Source of the DNA: Lactobacillus kimbladii | GTDB taxonomy: Bacteria; Bacillota; Bacilli; Lactobacillales; Lactobacillaceae | Assembly (NCBI RefSeq): GCF_000970755.1 | Contig: NZ_KQ034007.1 | Coordinates: 1,947,491-2,011,490, forward strand | DNA length: 64,000 bases | Direction: 5' to 3' | In this document: positions 52,065 to 61,476 of the stretch, one piece after another | Position numbering within the stretch: the stretch's first letter is position 1 | How the letters are laid out: the number at the start of each line of letters is the position of its first letter | Made by a program: the position numbers and the translations under genes | Notes under the pieces: model-generated | What the model saw: the letters and a program-made list of their open reading frames with translations, nothing else | Databases searched by the model: none | What the model was told of the DNA's origin: nothing

Positions 52065-54188
52065 CTACTTCTCACTTCTTTTGAAACTCACAGTTTTTTT
52101 ATCTTTTAATTGCAACAAATATTGCTCACTCTCGTTACATTGACTGATATTTATGTCATGGCCTGAAAGATTTGTAACTATTATTTCGTTATCGTGACAA
52201 CTAATATTTGCTGTGATATTGCCTATATGGGCATTTTCCCAACAATAATTAAAATGCGACAGTGGCCGAATATTTAAAGTGTTGTTTTTTACTTGTATGC
52301 CTAAAAATTGTGTAATAAATAAGCTAACAAATGTTCCAGAAGCCCAGCCACACTTACCACAGCCAATATCTCTATAAACATCCCCAGGTTTGCCATTAAT
52401 ATCATATGGCCACCACCACCATGAACCATCAAGATCAGATAAATGCAGTAATTCGGTCAGTTGCTTTGTTCTTTCTTCTTTATCATTGATAAAACCCATA
52501 AGAACAGTGACGAAGCCCGGGAAGGTTGCACCGGACTTATCTCCCCATCGTATTCCTCTAATATTTGCTCCATAGGTTGGATTATAGGTACTTGCAGCAA
52601 ATTTCATAGAATTTTGATATTTCGGATCTTTCAAATCTAAAAAGCCGTAAAAGGGAATCATCGTAGTGTCTGATTCTTCACCATCATGCATTTTTAAATC
52701 TATTTTTTGGTCTTTAATAACGTCAGTCAGAAAAATCATACCTTGATCTAAAATCGGTCTATCATAATTATTGACGTCATAAAATTCTTTTTCTTGATCC
52801 CCAATTCCTTCCAAAAACTGTTCGCCAAAATGGCCTTTAAAAGTCATATTTTCCAAAATGGCTTTTTTTACTTTGCAGGCAATTTTTTCATAATAGTTTG
52901 CAAGTTCTACTTTTCCTAAACCTTGATAGATTCTTGCCAGTGAATCACATGCCTTCCAAAAGCAGATATTGCTACCAGTATGATATTTACCTAATGAATA
53001 AGCATCACTAATCCAAGTAGAGGAAAATAGCATTACATCCCCTGGAACTTTCGTGCTGACTTCCGTATCTATAATTTGGCGAGCTTTTTGTAATATAACT
53101 GGATGATTTACAAAAAATGAAAGGTCATTGGTATATTCGTAATAAAGTCCTGCAAGAATAATTGCTGACATAGAATTACTTAAAGAGTGTTCTATCCCAC
53201 CTTTAAATTTCTTACTTTTGAATCTCACACCGTATTTGGTAAACCATAAAATCTGTTTTCGGCATAATCTAGCATCAAAGAAAATGGAAGGCAGTGTCGA
53301 ATAAAACATATCCTTGTTCCAAATTTGTTCAGTTGCCGGGGTACTTCCCCAATGACTACCAACACTTTCTCCTTTTTGGTTCTCAGCAAAAGCTGACAGG
53401 CTTTGATATATTGCACGATTAAAGAGGTGCGGCAATCTGTTATCTTCCAGTTGCAAATCCCCGTAAATATTCTTATAGTATTCAATTGTATCTTTTAGCC
53501 ATTTAACTGTATCGGCTTTTTCAAAGATATTGATTTCACTGTGAGCATTGGGATCAATTAATCCGATAGAAAAAGTTTTGTATTCATGCGGCTTAACAAT
53601 TTCGTTAACCAAATTGGCCTGAGCCACAATGACATTAAACTGATCTGAATACTTTTTTTGATATTTCGGTACTTCAAACCGATTAATAGTTAAGTTGTGA
53701 TCGGTTAAGTTTTCAATATATATCTGATATACGAGCATGCTAGGCTTTTTATCCTTTAGAATTGGACAAAAAGGTATTAAAACAATGTTATATTCCTGAT
53801 ACTTATGAATAAACCTTGGTAAAGAATCTGCAATTAAGTCCGTATCAAAATCATGATTTTGGTCAGTAAATTTAATATGTTTTCCGTTTATGGTAACTGC
53901 AAAATGTAAATTCTTTGATGTAGTATATTGCTTATGAACCCACACTCCTGGTTTTTGTTCTACCAAAAAGTTTCCTTGAAAAAAATTTAACTGTTTTATC
54001 TCTCCATATACATCTATATTTCCTAAAGCTTTTTGATTTGAAACGTCATAAGAGAAAGAACTTATTCTTTCATTCAAATTATTCTTAAAATAACTAAAAT
54101 TGTTAGTTGTTTTAAATTTTTTATTTATAAAACTAATATTAAAATTGGGATCAATAGTTTTATTAATTATGCTTGAGTACATTTTCAT
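52065..54188 (-). CDS. Predicted six-hairpin glycosidase
   Basis: A 707-residue protein with no signal peptide. The first 240 residues look like a beta-sandwich; from about 250 to 650 is a helical (alpha/alpha)6-like domain with WNKD (290-293), a Trp-rich SWWWWPYD near 590 and conserved Asp/Glu clusters (GEESDTT); the C-terminal 60 residues return to beta strands. This architecture fits (alpha/alpha)6 glycoside hydrolases or phosphorylases (debranching-enzyme-like). I do not recognise the CAZy family. It lies between the two EIIB genes, so it probably cleaves the phosphorylated or free sugar imported by the PTS. Confidence 0.65.
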   Translation of the reverse strand: MKMYSSIINKTIDPNFNISFINKKFKTTNNFSYFKNNLNERISSFSYDVSNQKALGNIDVYGEIKQLNFFQGNFLVEQKPGVWVHKQYTTSKNLHFAVTINGKHIKFTDQNHDFDTDLIADSLPRFIHKYQEYNIVLIPFCPILKDKKPSMLVYQIYIENLTDHNLTINRFEVPKYQKKYSDQFNVIVAQANLVNEIVKPHEYKTFSIGLIDPNAHSEINIFEKADTVKWLKDTIEYYKNIYGDLQLEDNRLPHLFNRAIYQSLSAFAENQKGESVGSHWGSTPATEQIWNKDMFYSTLPSIFFDARLCRKQILWFTKYGVRFKSKKFKGGIEHSLSNSMSAIILAGLYYEYTNDLSFFVNHPVILQKARQIIDTEVSTKVPGDVMLFSSTWISDAYSLGKYHTGSNICFWKACDSLARIYQGLGKVELANYYEKIACKVKKAILENMTFKGHFGEQFLEGIGDQEKEFYDVNNYDRPILDQGMIFLTDVIKDQKIDLKMHDGEESDTTMIPFYGFLDLKDPKYQNSMKFAASTYNPTYGANIRGIRWGDKSGATFPGFVTVLMGFINDKEERTKQLTELLHLSDLDGSWWWWPYDINGKPGDVYRDIGCGKCGWASGTFVSLFITQFLGIQVKNNTLNIRPLSHFNYCWENAHIGNITANISCHDNEIIVTNLSGHDINISQCNESEQYLLQLKDKKTVSFKRSEK

Positions 54189-54240
54189 CTATCACTACTT
54201 TCTTAATTAATTTAACTAATTAGCAAATTCAACTATTATT

Positions 54241-54729
54241 TCACAACCTTTCATCTTTTATTTTTGCAGTAATATCTTTAGGTTTATCTGCGGGAACATA
54301 TTGAACAGAAATCGCCACACCTTTTTGTGCTAATTTCTGGTAAATTTCAAGTTCCTCCTTTGTTGCAAATACTCGGCTAGAAAGCCGGACAGCATCTTTT
54401 CTTATAATCGTTGAGCCAATGGTCAGCGAATGAATTTTTATCCCCTTATTTATGAGGTGTAAAATTATATCTGGCTTTTTAACAATTACAAATACTTTCT
54501 CACGATTATATTGTCCATTAGTAAAGTTATTTAATGCAGTTTGTTCACAAATAATAGAAACAGCCATATGTACTGGACGAGCCAAGCGCATACTGGCTTT
54601 CGCTATATCATCAGACGCAATTTCATTGTCTATTACCATTACTCGGTTAGCACTAGAAATGGGCGCCCACTGTGTGACAATTATTCCATGAAGCAATCTA
54701 TTATCAATTCTCGCCATTACAACAGTCAT
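54241..54729 (-). CDS. PTS EIIB, mannose family, copy 2
   Basis: A 162-residue EIIB, related to copy 1 (shared VMVIDNE, STG-like and SMR..RP segments). The phosphohistidine H14 is in DNRLLHGIIV. It is the first gene behind the sigma-54 promoter, with GGAGG before the ATG. The C-terminus is more basic than in copy 1. Having two EIIB genes around a glycosidase is unusual. Confidence 0.86.
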   Translation of the reverse strand: MTVVMARIDNRLLHGIIVTQWAPISSANRVMVIDNEIASDDIAKASMRLARPVHMAVSIICEQTALNNFTNGQYNREKVFVIVKKPDIILHLINKGIKIHSLTIGSTIIRKDAVRLSSRVFATKEELEIYQKLAQKGVAISVQYVPADKPKDITAKIKDERL

Positions 54730-54762
54730 AAGAAACCTCCAAAGACGTTACATTTTTATATA

Positions 54763-54778
54763 AGCAAAAATTGTGCCA
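54763..54778 (-). promoter_or_regulatory. Sigma-54 (-24/-12) promoter of the PTS/glycosidase operon
   Basis: TGGCAC, five bases, TTGCT on the minus strand: a full match to the RpoN promoter consensus. It is 34 bases before the EIIB-2 start, directly after the T run of the LevR terminator. No rpoN gene is in this window. Confidence 0.85.
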
Positions 54779-54809
54779 AAAAAAGAAGCTTGTTGGATCA
54801 AGCTTCTTT
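54778..54809 (-). terminator. Terminator of the LevR-type gene
   Basis: AAGAAGCTTG ATCCAA CAAGCTTCTT with T run; it includes the last codons of the regulator gene. Confidence 0.85.
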
Positions 54810-57464
54810 GATGTAGTCATAGACATATTTTACTTCTATTTCCGGTATTTCGACACTATAATACTGTTCAACGACAGTAAATGAATTCTTAAATGCTTTA
54901 TAAAAATTTTTAAACTTATTACTACTTGTTTTACTTAAATTTATTTCATCTGCCATCCCTTTTTGCATGACCAGTCTTTCAATTAAACAACAAATATGAA
55001 TATACAGTCCAAAGCAGGTGTTGTTTTTTAAAGAAAGATTTAGTTTCGTTTGTAAAATATATATCGCATCCGTCACTTGTTCTAATAATTTCGTCGGATT
55101 CAAAATTGTTAGTTGGTCCGTTAAGTTAGTAAGACTAAAGTTCTTTAAAATATTATTATTAATTATCTCAAGTTGCTTCTGATCAAAATAAACAGCCAAT
55201 TTATTAGTTATTTTTTTAACATTTATACCTAAAATCAAGTCCTCTATTGAAAAGAAAGTTACCCCTTTAACTTGGGGATCCAGTGTCCCTACTATAAACA
55301 AAATATTGTAGTTTTTTCGTAATTCTGAAATGTAATTCTCTTTAGCAATGGAATAGTAATCAAAGGAATCTATTACTATTTTAGAATTCTTAGGAAAACT
55401 TTTTACCATGATTTGTTTTAATTTCGTGGCTGTCCCTAATCCGCTTTCACAAGTACAAACAATCATATCTTGTTTTTTAACAGATTTTTGAAAGAACACA
55501 TCGATTGTTTGATTTTTCTTCACATTCTGTACAATCGAAGCTGTATCAACTTTAAGTTTTATCTGATTTGCAACATCTAGAGCTATTCCTGTAGATACAT
55601 TAGTTATTAATGCAAAATTTTTGTTATTGCTTATTTCCAGTTGTGATGATATCTTTTCAAGCGACCCCATATCAACTAAAAGCAGCAAATCAGCAAAACT
55701 CTTTCTTTTATTCAAATAATTATTGACCCGCAGGGCAATTTCTTTACTAGTAACGTCCAGTGGCATATCGATGGCATCAAAAATATAATCACCAACCATA
55801 GTATTAACTGTTTGTGCAATTGAAGAAGCGGTATTAGCACCATGAGCAACAATCAGCGATAATCTTTTTTGAGACTTATGTTCTTCAACCATCAACTTGA
55901 ACAATATTATAAATAATAATTCTTCGCCTTCATTTGACGTTAAATCAACTTCATTTTTGAATTCTCTTACTAAGCCAACTTCATATCCTAAATACTTGTT
56001 AACATCATTTTTAAAATTGGACCACTTCTGAAAATCAACTTCCTTAAAATCATAATGGTAGTTATTTTTATCAAATAAATATAAGATAATTTTGTAAAAA
56101 AATGTATCAACACTAATCTTGTAGTCATCTTCAATATGCCTAGTAAACTGTTGAAATTTAAGTCCAAAAAAGCTATTTAATGTTTCACTATCAGAAATGG
56201 AAATATTAATAAACCGCTTTTTAAAATACTTCTGATAACAGTCAAAAAGTTTTTCGCTGGGTTTTTTCTTTATATCTATTGTGTATAAATCTGTAATTAT
56301 ATGTTCTATTGAATTTTTTTGATCATTTTTGGTTAAGTTACTTACTGCAATAAAACGAGAATTATTAGTGTTTTTTAATTCTTTATAATTTTCAAAACCG
56401 ACTTTTTCAGGCAACTCCATTAATGTAATTTTTAATTTATTTTCTTCAACTTGTTGTATTAAAGCATTTGCACAAGAAAGCTGAATTACGTTTTTTAAAT
56501 CTCCTACATTACCCTTAAAAGTATAATGTATTAAAAAACTAACTAAATTATTTGTAATATAAATTTCTTTACCTACTTTTTTTTGCTCATTTTTTAAGAA
56601 GAACTGGATCAGTTCTTTCTTTTCCTGTTCACTCCTTTTATTAAAAGCCGGTAGAAAAACCTTCACAGGAATTCTACGCAATAATGTTGGTAAAATTTTC
56701 TTTTCAGGATTTTCCGAAGTAGCAAATACAAACCTACAGTTCGATTTAGACCAATGCTCATTATCACCAAGTCTATGAAAAGTGCCGGTATCCATAAACT
56801 GAAAGAGTTTTTCTTGACACTCTTTACTTAATGAGTGAATCTCGTCTAGAAATAAAACCCCACCATCAGCTATTTCTGCTAAGCCTTTATTGTTTTGTGT
56901 AGCACCAGTAAAAGCTCCTTTCACATAGCCAAAAAAATTTGATAAAAAGAGTTCCGGATTATTTGAATATTCACTACAATTAACCGAAACAAATCTGGCG
57001 GTTTTAGTTATAAACTTCATTTTTTGTAAATGTTTGTATATAACCTGTGCTAAGTAGCTCTTTCCTGTTCCTGTTTCACCAGTTATCAAAATAGGTAAGC
57101 CATGAGGGGGATATTGTATAGCTGCTTTAATTTGACTGATTATTTGATATAGACTTCGTTCACTTCCTATAATGGCATCCAATGGACTAACAGAATGACT
57201 CGCATTCCACACTCTGGCCGCATGAAGGCTTTTAAATGTTTTAGCATTAATCTCGACTTGCGGTAATTTGAAAAAGAGTACTGGTCTTGAAACTATTTTT
57301 CCAAAAACACCTTTTTCCCAATATTCATTTAAATATTGAGATACTAAATTTCTACTACAGTTAAATTGCTCAGCAATTTTTTTTGCATTATTTTGAGGCC
57401 ACTCTTCATAATTTTCTGTGTTTTTTTCTATCAATATGTATACTTTGTCCCGTAAATTGCTCAT
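54798..57464 (-). CDS. LevR-type sigma-54 activator with PTS regulatory domains
   Basis: An 888-residue activator. Domains in order: N-terminal helix-turn-helix (about 25-50), AAA+ sigma-54 domain (about 95-340; Walker A GETGTGKS at 129-136, GAFTGA at 183-188, Walker B GGVLFLDEIH), a PRD near 430-520, an EIIA-Man-like domain near 540-660 (IVAHGANTAS), an EIIB-like domain near 670-750 with its Cys in VCTCESGLGTAT, and a C-terminal PRD (IHICCLIERL). The GAFTGA loop means it drives the -24/-12 promoter at 54763. Phosphorylation by HPr and EIIs would set its activity. It lies inside the repeat-bounded cassette. Confidence 0.93.
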   Translation of the reverse strand: MSNLRDKVYILIEKNTENYEEWPQNNAKKIAEQFNCSRNLVSQYLNEYWEKGVFGKIVSRPVLFFKLPQVEINAKTFKSLHAARVWNASHSVSPLDAIIGSERSLYQIISQIKAAIQYPPHGLPILITGETGTGKSYLAQVIYKHLQKMKFITKTARFVSVNCSEYSNNPELFLSNFFGYVKGAFTGATQNNKGLAEIADGGVLFLDEIHSLSKECQEKLFQFMDTGTFHRLGDNEHWSKSNCRFVFATSENPEKKILPTLLRRIPVKVFLPAFNKRSEQEKKELIQFFLKNEQKKVGKEIYITNNLVSFLIHYTFKGNVGDLKNVIQLSCANALIQQVEENKLKITLMELPEKVGFENYKELKNTNNSRFIAVSNLTKNDQKNSIEHIITDLYTIDIKKKPSEKLFDCYQKYFKKRFINISISDSETLNSFFGLKFQQFTRHIEDDYKISVDTFFYKIILYLFDKNNYHYDFKEVDFQKWSNFKNDVNKYLGYEVGLVREFKNEVDLTSNEGEELLFIILFKLMVEEHKSQKRLSLIVAHGANTASSIAQTVNTMVGDYIFDAIDMPLDVTSKEIALRVNNYLNKRKSFADLLLLVDMGSLEKISSQLEISNNKNFALITNVSTGIALDVANQIKLKVDTASIVQNVKKNQTIDVFFQKSVKKQDMIVCTCESGLGTATKLKQIMVKSFPKNSKIVIDSFDYYSIAKENYISELRKNYNILFIVGTLDPQVKGVTFFSIEDLILGINVKKITNKLAVYFDQKQLEIINNNILKNFSLTNLTDQLTILNPTKLLEQVTDAIYILQTKLNLSLKNNTCFGLYIHICCLIERLVMQKGMADEINLSKTSSNKFKNFYKAFKNSFTVVEQYYSVEIPEIEVKYVYDYIKEA

Positions 57465-57489
57465 ATAAAACCCCTATATTTTTATTGCT

Positions 57490-57495
57490 CATTAT
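57490..57495 (-). promoter_or_regulatory. -10 box of the LevR-type gene
   Basis: TATAAT on the minus strand, 26 bases before the ATG. The -35 is not clear. Confidence 0.4.
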
Positions 57496-57524
57496 AAATG
57501 TATTTATCATTATTTTCATGTATA

Positions 57525-57559
57525 CAAAAAGCCTAGTTCCACCAACATCGGAACTAAGC
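57525..57559 (-). terminator. Terminator of the dlt/serine-hydrolase operon (inside repeat copy 2)
   Basis: Same hairpin and T run as in copy 1. It lies about 130 bases downstream of the serine hydrolase stop. Confidence 0.8.
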
Positions 57560-57612
57560 TCACACAGTGTTTGTGTCACCATTACTGACCACATTATAGA
57601 AATTTTACATTT
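57526..57612. repeat. 87-bp direct repeat, copy 2
   Basis: Identical to 49462-49548. The identity stops at the same base on each side, giving clear edges to the 8-kb cassette between the copies. Confidence 0.95.
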
Positions 57613-57647
57613 TCGCTACCGGAGAAAATGACTACTTCCCTATGGTG
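57569..57647. repeat. Inverted repeat around the right edge of copy 2
   Basis: TTGTGTCACCAT (57569-57580) and ATGGTGACACAA (57636-57647) are a perfect 12-bp inverted pair, one arm inside repeat copy 2 and the other outside. ATTTTC / GAAAAT nests between them. Confidence 0.6.
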
Positions 57648-57689
57648 ACACAACAGAATTTTAGCATGCAATTAACCAAAAAACAAGTT

Positions 57690-58664
57690 TCAACCAACTA
57701 TATTTGCACTGTCAGCCTTACGGCCAAGCAGTTCGAGCATGATTTGATTAATTTGACTTTTCAACTGGTTAAATTCACCTTCACGTGTTTTATTAGATTG
57801 TATAATCACTATCGTTTTGGCATTATTAGTACTGCGCATGAAGGTATAATAACCCTCTCCTGCACCATTAGCCGTTTTAGTTTTTAATTTTATATTATTA
57901 TAAAAACCACCATTATAATAAGCCGGTGGCCCAGACTGGTAAAGTAATTTACGGCTCTTTTGGGTTAACAAACTACCAGAAAGCAGGTATCGTATTACTT
58001 TCGCTAGGTCATGATTGGACATCACTATTGAACCAGCTCCTAATTCATTACGAGCTCCCCTTAATGCCACCTTATGCTTAACCACGTCATAGCGACCTTG
58101 GCGGTAAATCATTCCAGGTACTAAATGACTGGAAATAATTTTACCTGGCTTTGACCATAAGAATTCTGTTTGTCTCAGCTTTAAGGGCTTGATATATGTA
58201 TCACGGAATAACTGCTCGTAGCTTTGTCCAGTTACTTTACTCATAATGCCGCATAAGTACACATAATTCAGTGAACTATAGTGCCACTTATTTAATAAAT
58301 CAGGTTCAAAAATAGTTTTAGCTGCATCATGCTGAATATTATCAGAGTCAGAAACAAAATGCTTTCTGCCCAATTTTGCTCCTGGTTTAAGATCAAGACC
58401 TGCTGTCATAGCTAAGAGATTTTTAATTTTGACTTTTTGTGCTCCAGAAATTTGCGGATAAAATTTACTCAATTTATCCTGCAGGCTTAACTTGCCTTCC
58501 TGCACGAGCCGCATAATAATTGCGGCTGTCATTGATTTCTGTACAGAATTGATTAGATAACTAGTGTCAGTGTTATTGCCTAAAGCATAGTTAAGCATTA
58601 TTTTGCCATTTTTAATGACTAGGATTGAGCCCTTAATTCCCAGGGCATCAACTTGCTGGCGCAC
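57690..58664 (-). CDS. Beta-lactamase-family serine hydrolase, last gene of the dlt operon
   Basis: A 324-residue class C beta-lactamase/PBP-like hydrolase. The active-site SxxK is SVQK in INSVQKSMTA, the second motif is in HYSSLNYVYL, and GIKGSILVIKNGK is the usual first strand. The GTG start overlaps the dltD stop by one base (TAGTG). An upstream stop limits any extension to a few basic residues, so no signal peptide or anchor exists, unlike related DltE (PbpX-like) proteins that remove D-Ala from teichoic acid outside the cell. It could be a truncated, inactive or cytosolic enzyme. Confidence 0.75.
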   Translation of the reverse strand: MRQQVDALGIKGSILVIKNGKIMLNYALGNNTDTSYLINSVQKSMTAAIIMRLVQEGKLSLQDKLSKFYPQISGAQKVKIKNLLAMTAGLDLKPGAKLGRKHFVSDSDNIQHDAAKTIFEPDLLNKWHYSSLNYVYLCGIMSKVTGQSYEQLFRDTYIKPLKLRQTEFLWSKPGKIISSHLVPGMIYRQGRYDVVKHKVALRGARNELGAGSIVMSNHDLAKVIRYLLSGSLLTQKSRKLLYQSGPPAYYNGGFYNNIKLKTKTANGAGEGYYTFMRSTNNAKTIVIIQSNKTREGEFNQLKSQINQIMLELLGRKADSANIVG

Positions 58665-59971
58665 TATTTTTCTTTTAAAGATTCTTTTGAATTGTCATTT
58701 AACGGATTTTCATCTGTTAAACTAATCTGATATGGCTTTTTTTGCCATTTTTTACTATAAAAATAGTTATGGATATTATAATTACGTGGCAGATCACCTT
58801 GGGCCAAAAATGGCTTGACTGCCTTGTCAACAGCTACCCAGCCGCGCCAACCCAAGTGAATGGTATCTTCCATGAAGTACTGTTCACCGCCGCGTTTGGA
58901 CAAATCAGTGACATTATCAAAACCTTGACTGGCCAGTTGGTACTTAATCTTAGAAACAGCCTTCTGGTACATGGTTTGTGACAGGCCAGTGTAATTAGAC
59001 CATTTTTCATTGATCGGCGGGATAATGAACAACACATTGGTATGCTGTTTGGCAAATTGGTGCAACATCAACTCGAAATCGCTATATTCTACCGATTTGG
59101 TGTAATTAAAGTGACGTTGACTATCTTCTAATTTAGCTAATAAACGTTTATTCAAACGCCTTTTGTAAAAGCGATTGTTAATACCAAAATTATTAGAATT
59201 GGTGTTTATTGCAGCCTGCTCACTTGCTACTTCGTCTAAAGCCTTGACTGAATACCTATTCGGCAATAACTTGGCCTGCTTGTTAATCTTTTTAATGCGA
59301 TCGCGCAATTGGAAAGTGCTGAAGAATTTATCTTCATTGTTAAGCATGCGCCGCTGATTTTCTAAGTAAAAACGCTGAAACCCAGTTAATTTTTGCCCTC
59401 GGGCAATTCTTTTCATACCCAGTTTGATAACACCCTTCACTTCTGGCATCTGCAAGAAACGTTTAGCCGCATAGCGGTTAGTCACCGTGTCTTTTTTAAT
59501 ACCTAAGAGAAAATTACAGGCTTGCAGCGGTGAATAATACAGCGCGAAGGCATCCGGATTTTGACCCTTTTTAGTAAACCATTGCGGTGAAACAATGACT
59601 ACGGCTTTTTTGCCCTTAAGCTGTTTAGCAGTCCCCTGCATTTCCAAAAAATGTGCTAAGGATTGACTGCCTGGCCCGCCTAATAAAAATGGCCGGTAAT
59701 TGCGGTGATACTTTTGCGCAATTACACTGGGATGCAATGGATCAAGCCGTGACAATTCACTTGACCCATAAAAAGGCACATAACCATCTTTATAAGCATC
59801 TTGTTTCATTAAAGAGCCCTTAAAAATAGTATTAGTTTGCGAATTAGCCGCCTGATAAATGGCATCCTTAGAAAAAGTCCGCTCCCACGGCATTAGAAAG
59901 ATGACCAGCAGCAAGATAAAAGCGCAAAGAACCGGGCCGAAAATTTGCCACAGCCGGCGTTTGTTATTCAT
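58664..59971 (-). CDS. dltD: D-alanyl-lipoteichoic acid biosynthesis protein DltD
   Basis: A 435-residue DltD with an N-terminal membrane anchor (about residues 8-28). The catalytic Ser is in [11 protein letters not shown] and the His in [10 protein letters not shown] near the C-terminus, as in the SGNH-like DltD fold. It transfers D-Ala from the carrier relay to teichoic acid on the outer face. Its start overlaps the dltC stop by eight bases, and its stop overlaps the serine hydrolase start. Confidence 0.94.
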   Translation of the reverse strand: MNNKRRLWQIFGPVLCAFILLLVIFLMPWERTFSKDAIYQAANSQTNTIFKGSLMKQDAYKDGYVPFYGSSELSRLDPLHPSVIAQKYHRNYRPFLLGGPGSQSLAHFLEMQGTAKQLKGKKAVVIVSPQWFTKKGQNPDAFALYYSPLQACNFLLGIKKDTVTNRYAAKRFLQMPEVKGVIKLGMKRIARGQKLTGFQRFYLENQRRMLNNEDKFFSTFQLRDRIKKINKQAKLLPNRYSVKALDEVASEQAAINTNSNNFGINNRFYKRRLNKRLLAKLEDSQRHFNYTKSVEYSDFELMLHQFAKQHTNVLFIIPPINEKWSNYTGLSQTMYQKAVSKIKYQLASQGFDNVTDLSKRGGEQYFMEDTIHLGWRGWVAVDKAVKPFLAQGDLPRNYNIHNYFYSKKWQKKPYQISLTDENPLNDNSKESLKEK

Positions 59972-60203
59972 TTTCTAAATTTTCCACCTTTGCCACAATT
60001 TTATTGGGCGTATCCCATTCATTTCTGTCAAATTCAGAAACTGGTACATCTATCTGGAATTTTTCCTGCAAATTTAACAGCATTTGGACACTGGCCATTG
60101 AATCCATTAGACCGTTGGCAAAAATATTCTCATCCATTCTGTCTGTTAAATCTTCACCAGTTAAATCTTGTAAAATTGCTAAAACTTCTTTTTTGGTATC
60201 CAT
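59964..60203 (-). CDS. dltC: D-alanyl carrier protein DltC
   Basis: A 79-residue acyl-carrier-type protein. S35 in LMDSMASVQ is the phosphopantetheine site. It accepts D-Ala from DltA and hands it to the membrane relay (DltB, DltX). AGGAG lies upstream of the ATG and the gene overlaps dltD. Normal in length. Confidence 0.95.
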   Translation of the reverse strand: MDTKKEVLAILQDLTGEDLTDRMDENIFANGLMDSMASVQMLLNLQEKFQIDVPVSEFDRNEWDTPNKIVAKVENLENE

Positions 60204-60231
60204 GTTAAAACTCCTTAAATAAAATCATTGC

Positions 60232-61476
60232 CTATTGCCAGCCAAACCATAACTGACTGAGAAAACCTGAAAAAATCAGGAAACTAAAACAAACTACATT
60301 AAAAGTGACAAAAATTGCCAGCCATTTCGTATATTTATTTGATGGCAGCTTATCTTTATGCTTCTTTTTAAACCGCAACCAACAATCATTGATGATGATG
60401 GCAAAAGCATGGAACAAGCCATAAACAATATAATACCAGGTCAGCCCATGCCAAAAGCCCATCACTAGGAATAAGAGCAGGTAAGCGGCCTGCGACAGCC
60501 TGACCGGATTCTTGAACAGCTTTTTCTTCATTGCAAAGAAGGTGAAGCGCATGTAGATGTAGTCCCGGAACCAGAAGGACAGGGTCATGTGCCAACGGTT
60601 CCAGAATTCTTTGATATTTTGCGAAATAAACGGCTTGTTAAAGTTCATTGGGGTGTGAATACCCATAAAGTAGGAAATCGACACTGCAAACAAGGAATAG
60701 CCAGCAAAGTCAAAGAATAAATACATGCTGTAGCAGTACATATAGGCTACTACCCACCAGGAAAGTTTTAAACCGCCATTAGCCGTACCTGTTATCATTG
60801 CTGCTCGGGTAATTCGAGGCAGCCAGTAGGTACCAAAGAACCAGCCCAGAACAAATTTATATAAGAATCCTTGAAATAAATAGCGGGTTGCCAGCTCTAA
60901 ATCGTTTAAATATTGCTCACGCTTTGGCACCGTGTCACATTCTTTGGCAAATCTGCGGTAGCGATCAATTGGTCCGGAAGAAATGGTGGGAAAGAATAAG
61001 AGAAAGCGCAAATACGTTCCCAGATTAAGTTCTTTAATGGCACCATCGCGGACTTCCATCACGACCTGAACTGTCTTAAAGGTCAGATAAGAAATACCCA
61101 AAAAAGCCAACACTCCTGGAATTTTAGCTTGCGGAAAAGCAGTCTGCAGTTTCACTAAAACCAGGGGTACAATTGCCAAAATTACAGCTAGGTAAAAGAC
61201 CCAGGTTCTATTTTGACTGTTCTTACGACGGCGATAATAAAGATAGCCATAAGTGACCAGCAACTGAAACAAAATATAGATGATTAAACTAACGCCCTGT
61301 TGCCATTTTTCACCATCAAAAATGAGGAATAAGAAAACTAGTGAGAATATAACCTCATATATTTTTAAGCGGTGACCCCAATACAGTCCGATGATAATAG
61401 GTATTAAGCCAATCATCAAATATACGAAATAATGCGGATTGGAATAAGGCTGCAAGTTAATGAAATTAGTGTTCAC
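60232..61476 (-). CDS. dltB: DltB, MBOAT D-alanyl transferase
   Basis: A 414-residue membrane-bound O-acyltransferase with about 11 segments. The catalytic His is in GFWHGLTWYY, and the FWNRWHMTLSFWFRDY segment is conserved. It moves D-Ala from DltC across the membrane. The GTG-free ATG start at 61476 overlaps the dltA stop by one base. Confidence 0.95.
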   Translation of the reverse strand: MNTNFINLQPYSNPHYFVYLMIGLIPIIIGLYWGHRLKIYEVIFSLVFLFLIFDGEKWQQGVSLIIYILFQLLVTYGYLYYRRRKNSQNRTWVFYLAVILAIVPLVLVKLQTAFPQAKIPGVLAFLGISYLTFKTVQVVMEVRDGAIKELNLGTYLRFLLFFPTISSGPIDRYRRFAKECDTVPKREQYLNDLELATRYLFQGFLYKFVLGWFFGTYWLPRITRAAMITGTANGGLKLSWWVVAYMYCYSMYLFFDFAGYSLFAVSISYFMGIHTPMNFNKPFISQNIKEFWNRWHMTLSFWFRDYIYMRFTFFAMKKKLFKNPVRLSQAAYLLLFLVMGFWHGLTWYYIVYGLFHAFAIIINDCWLRFKKKHKDKLPSNKYTKWLAIFVTFNVVCFSFLIFSGFLSQLWFGWQ

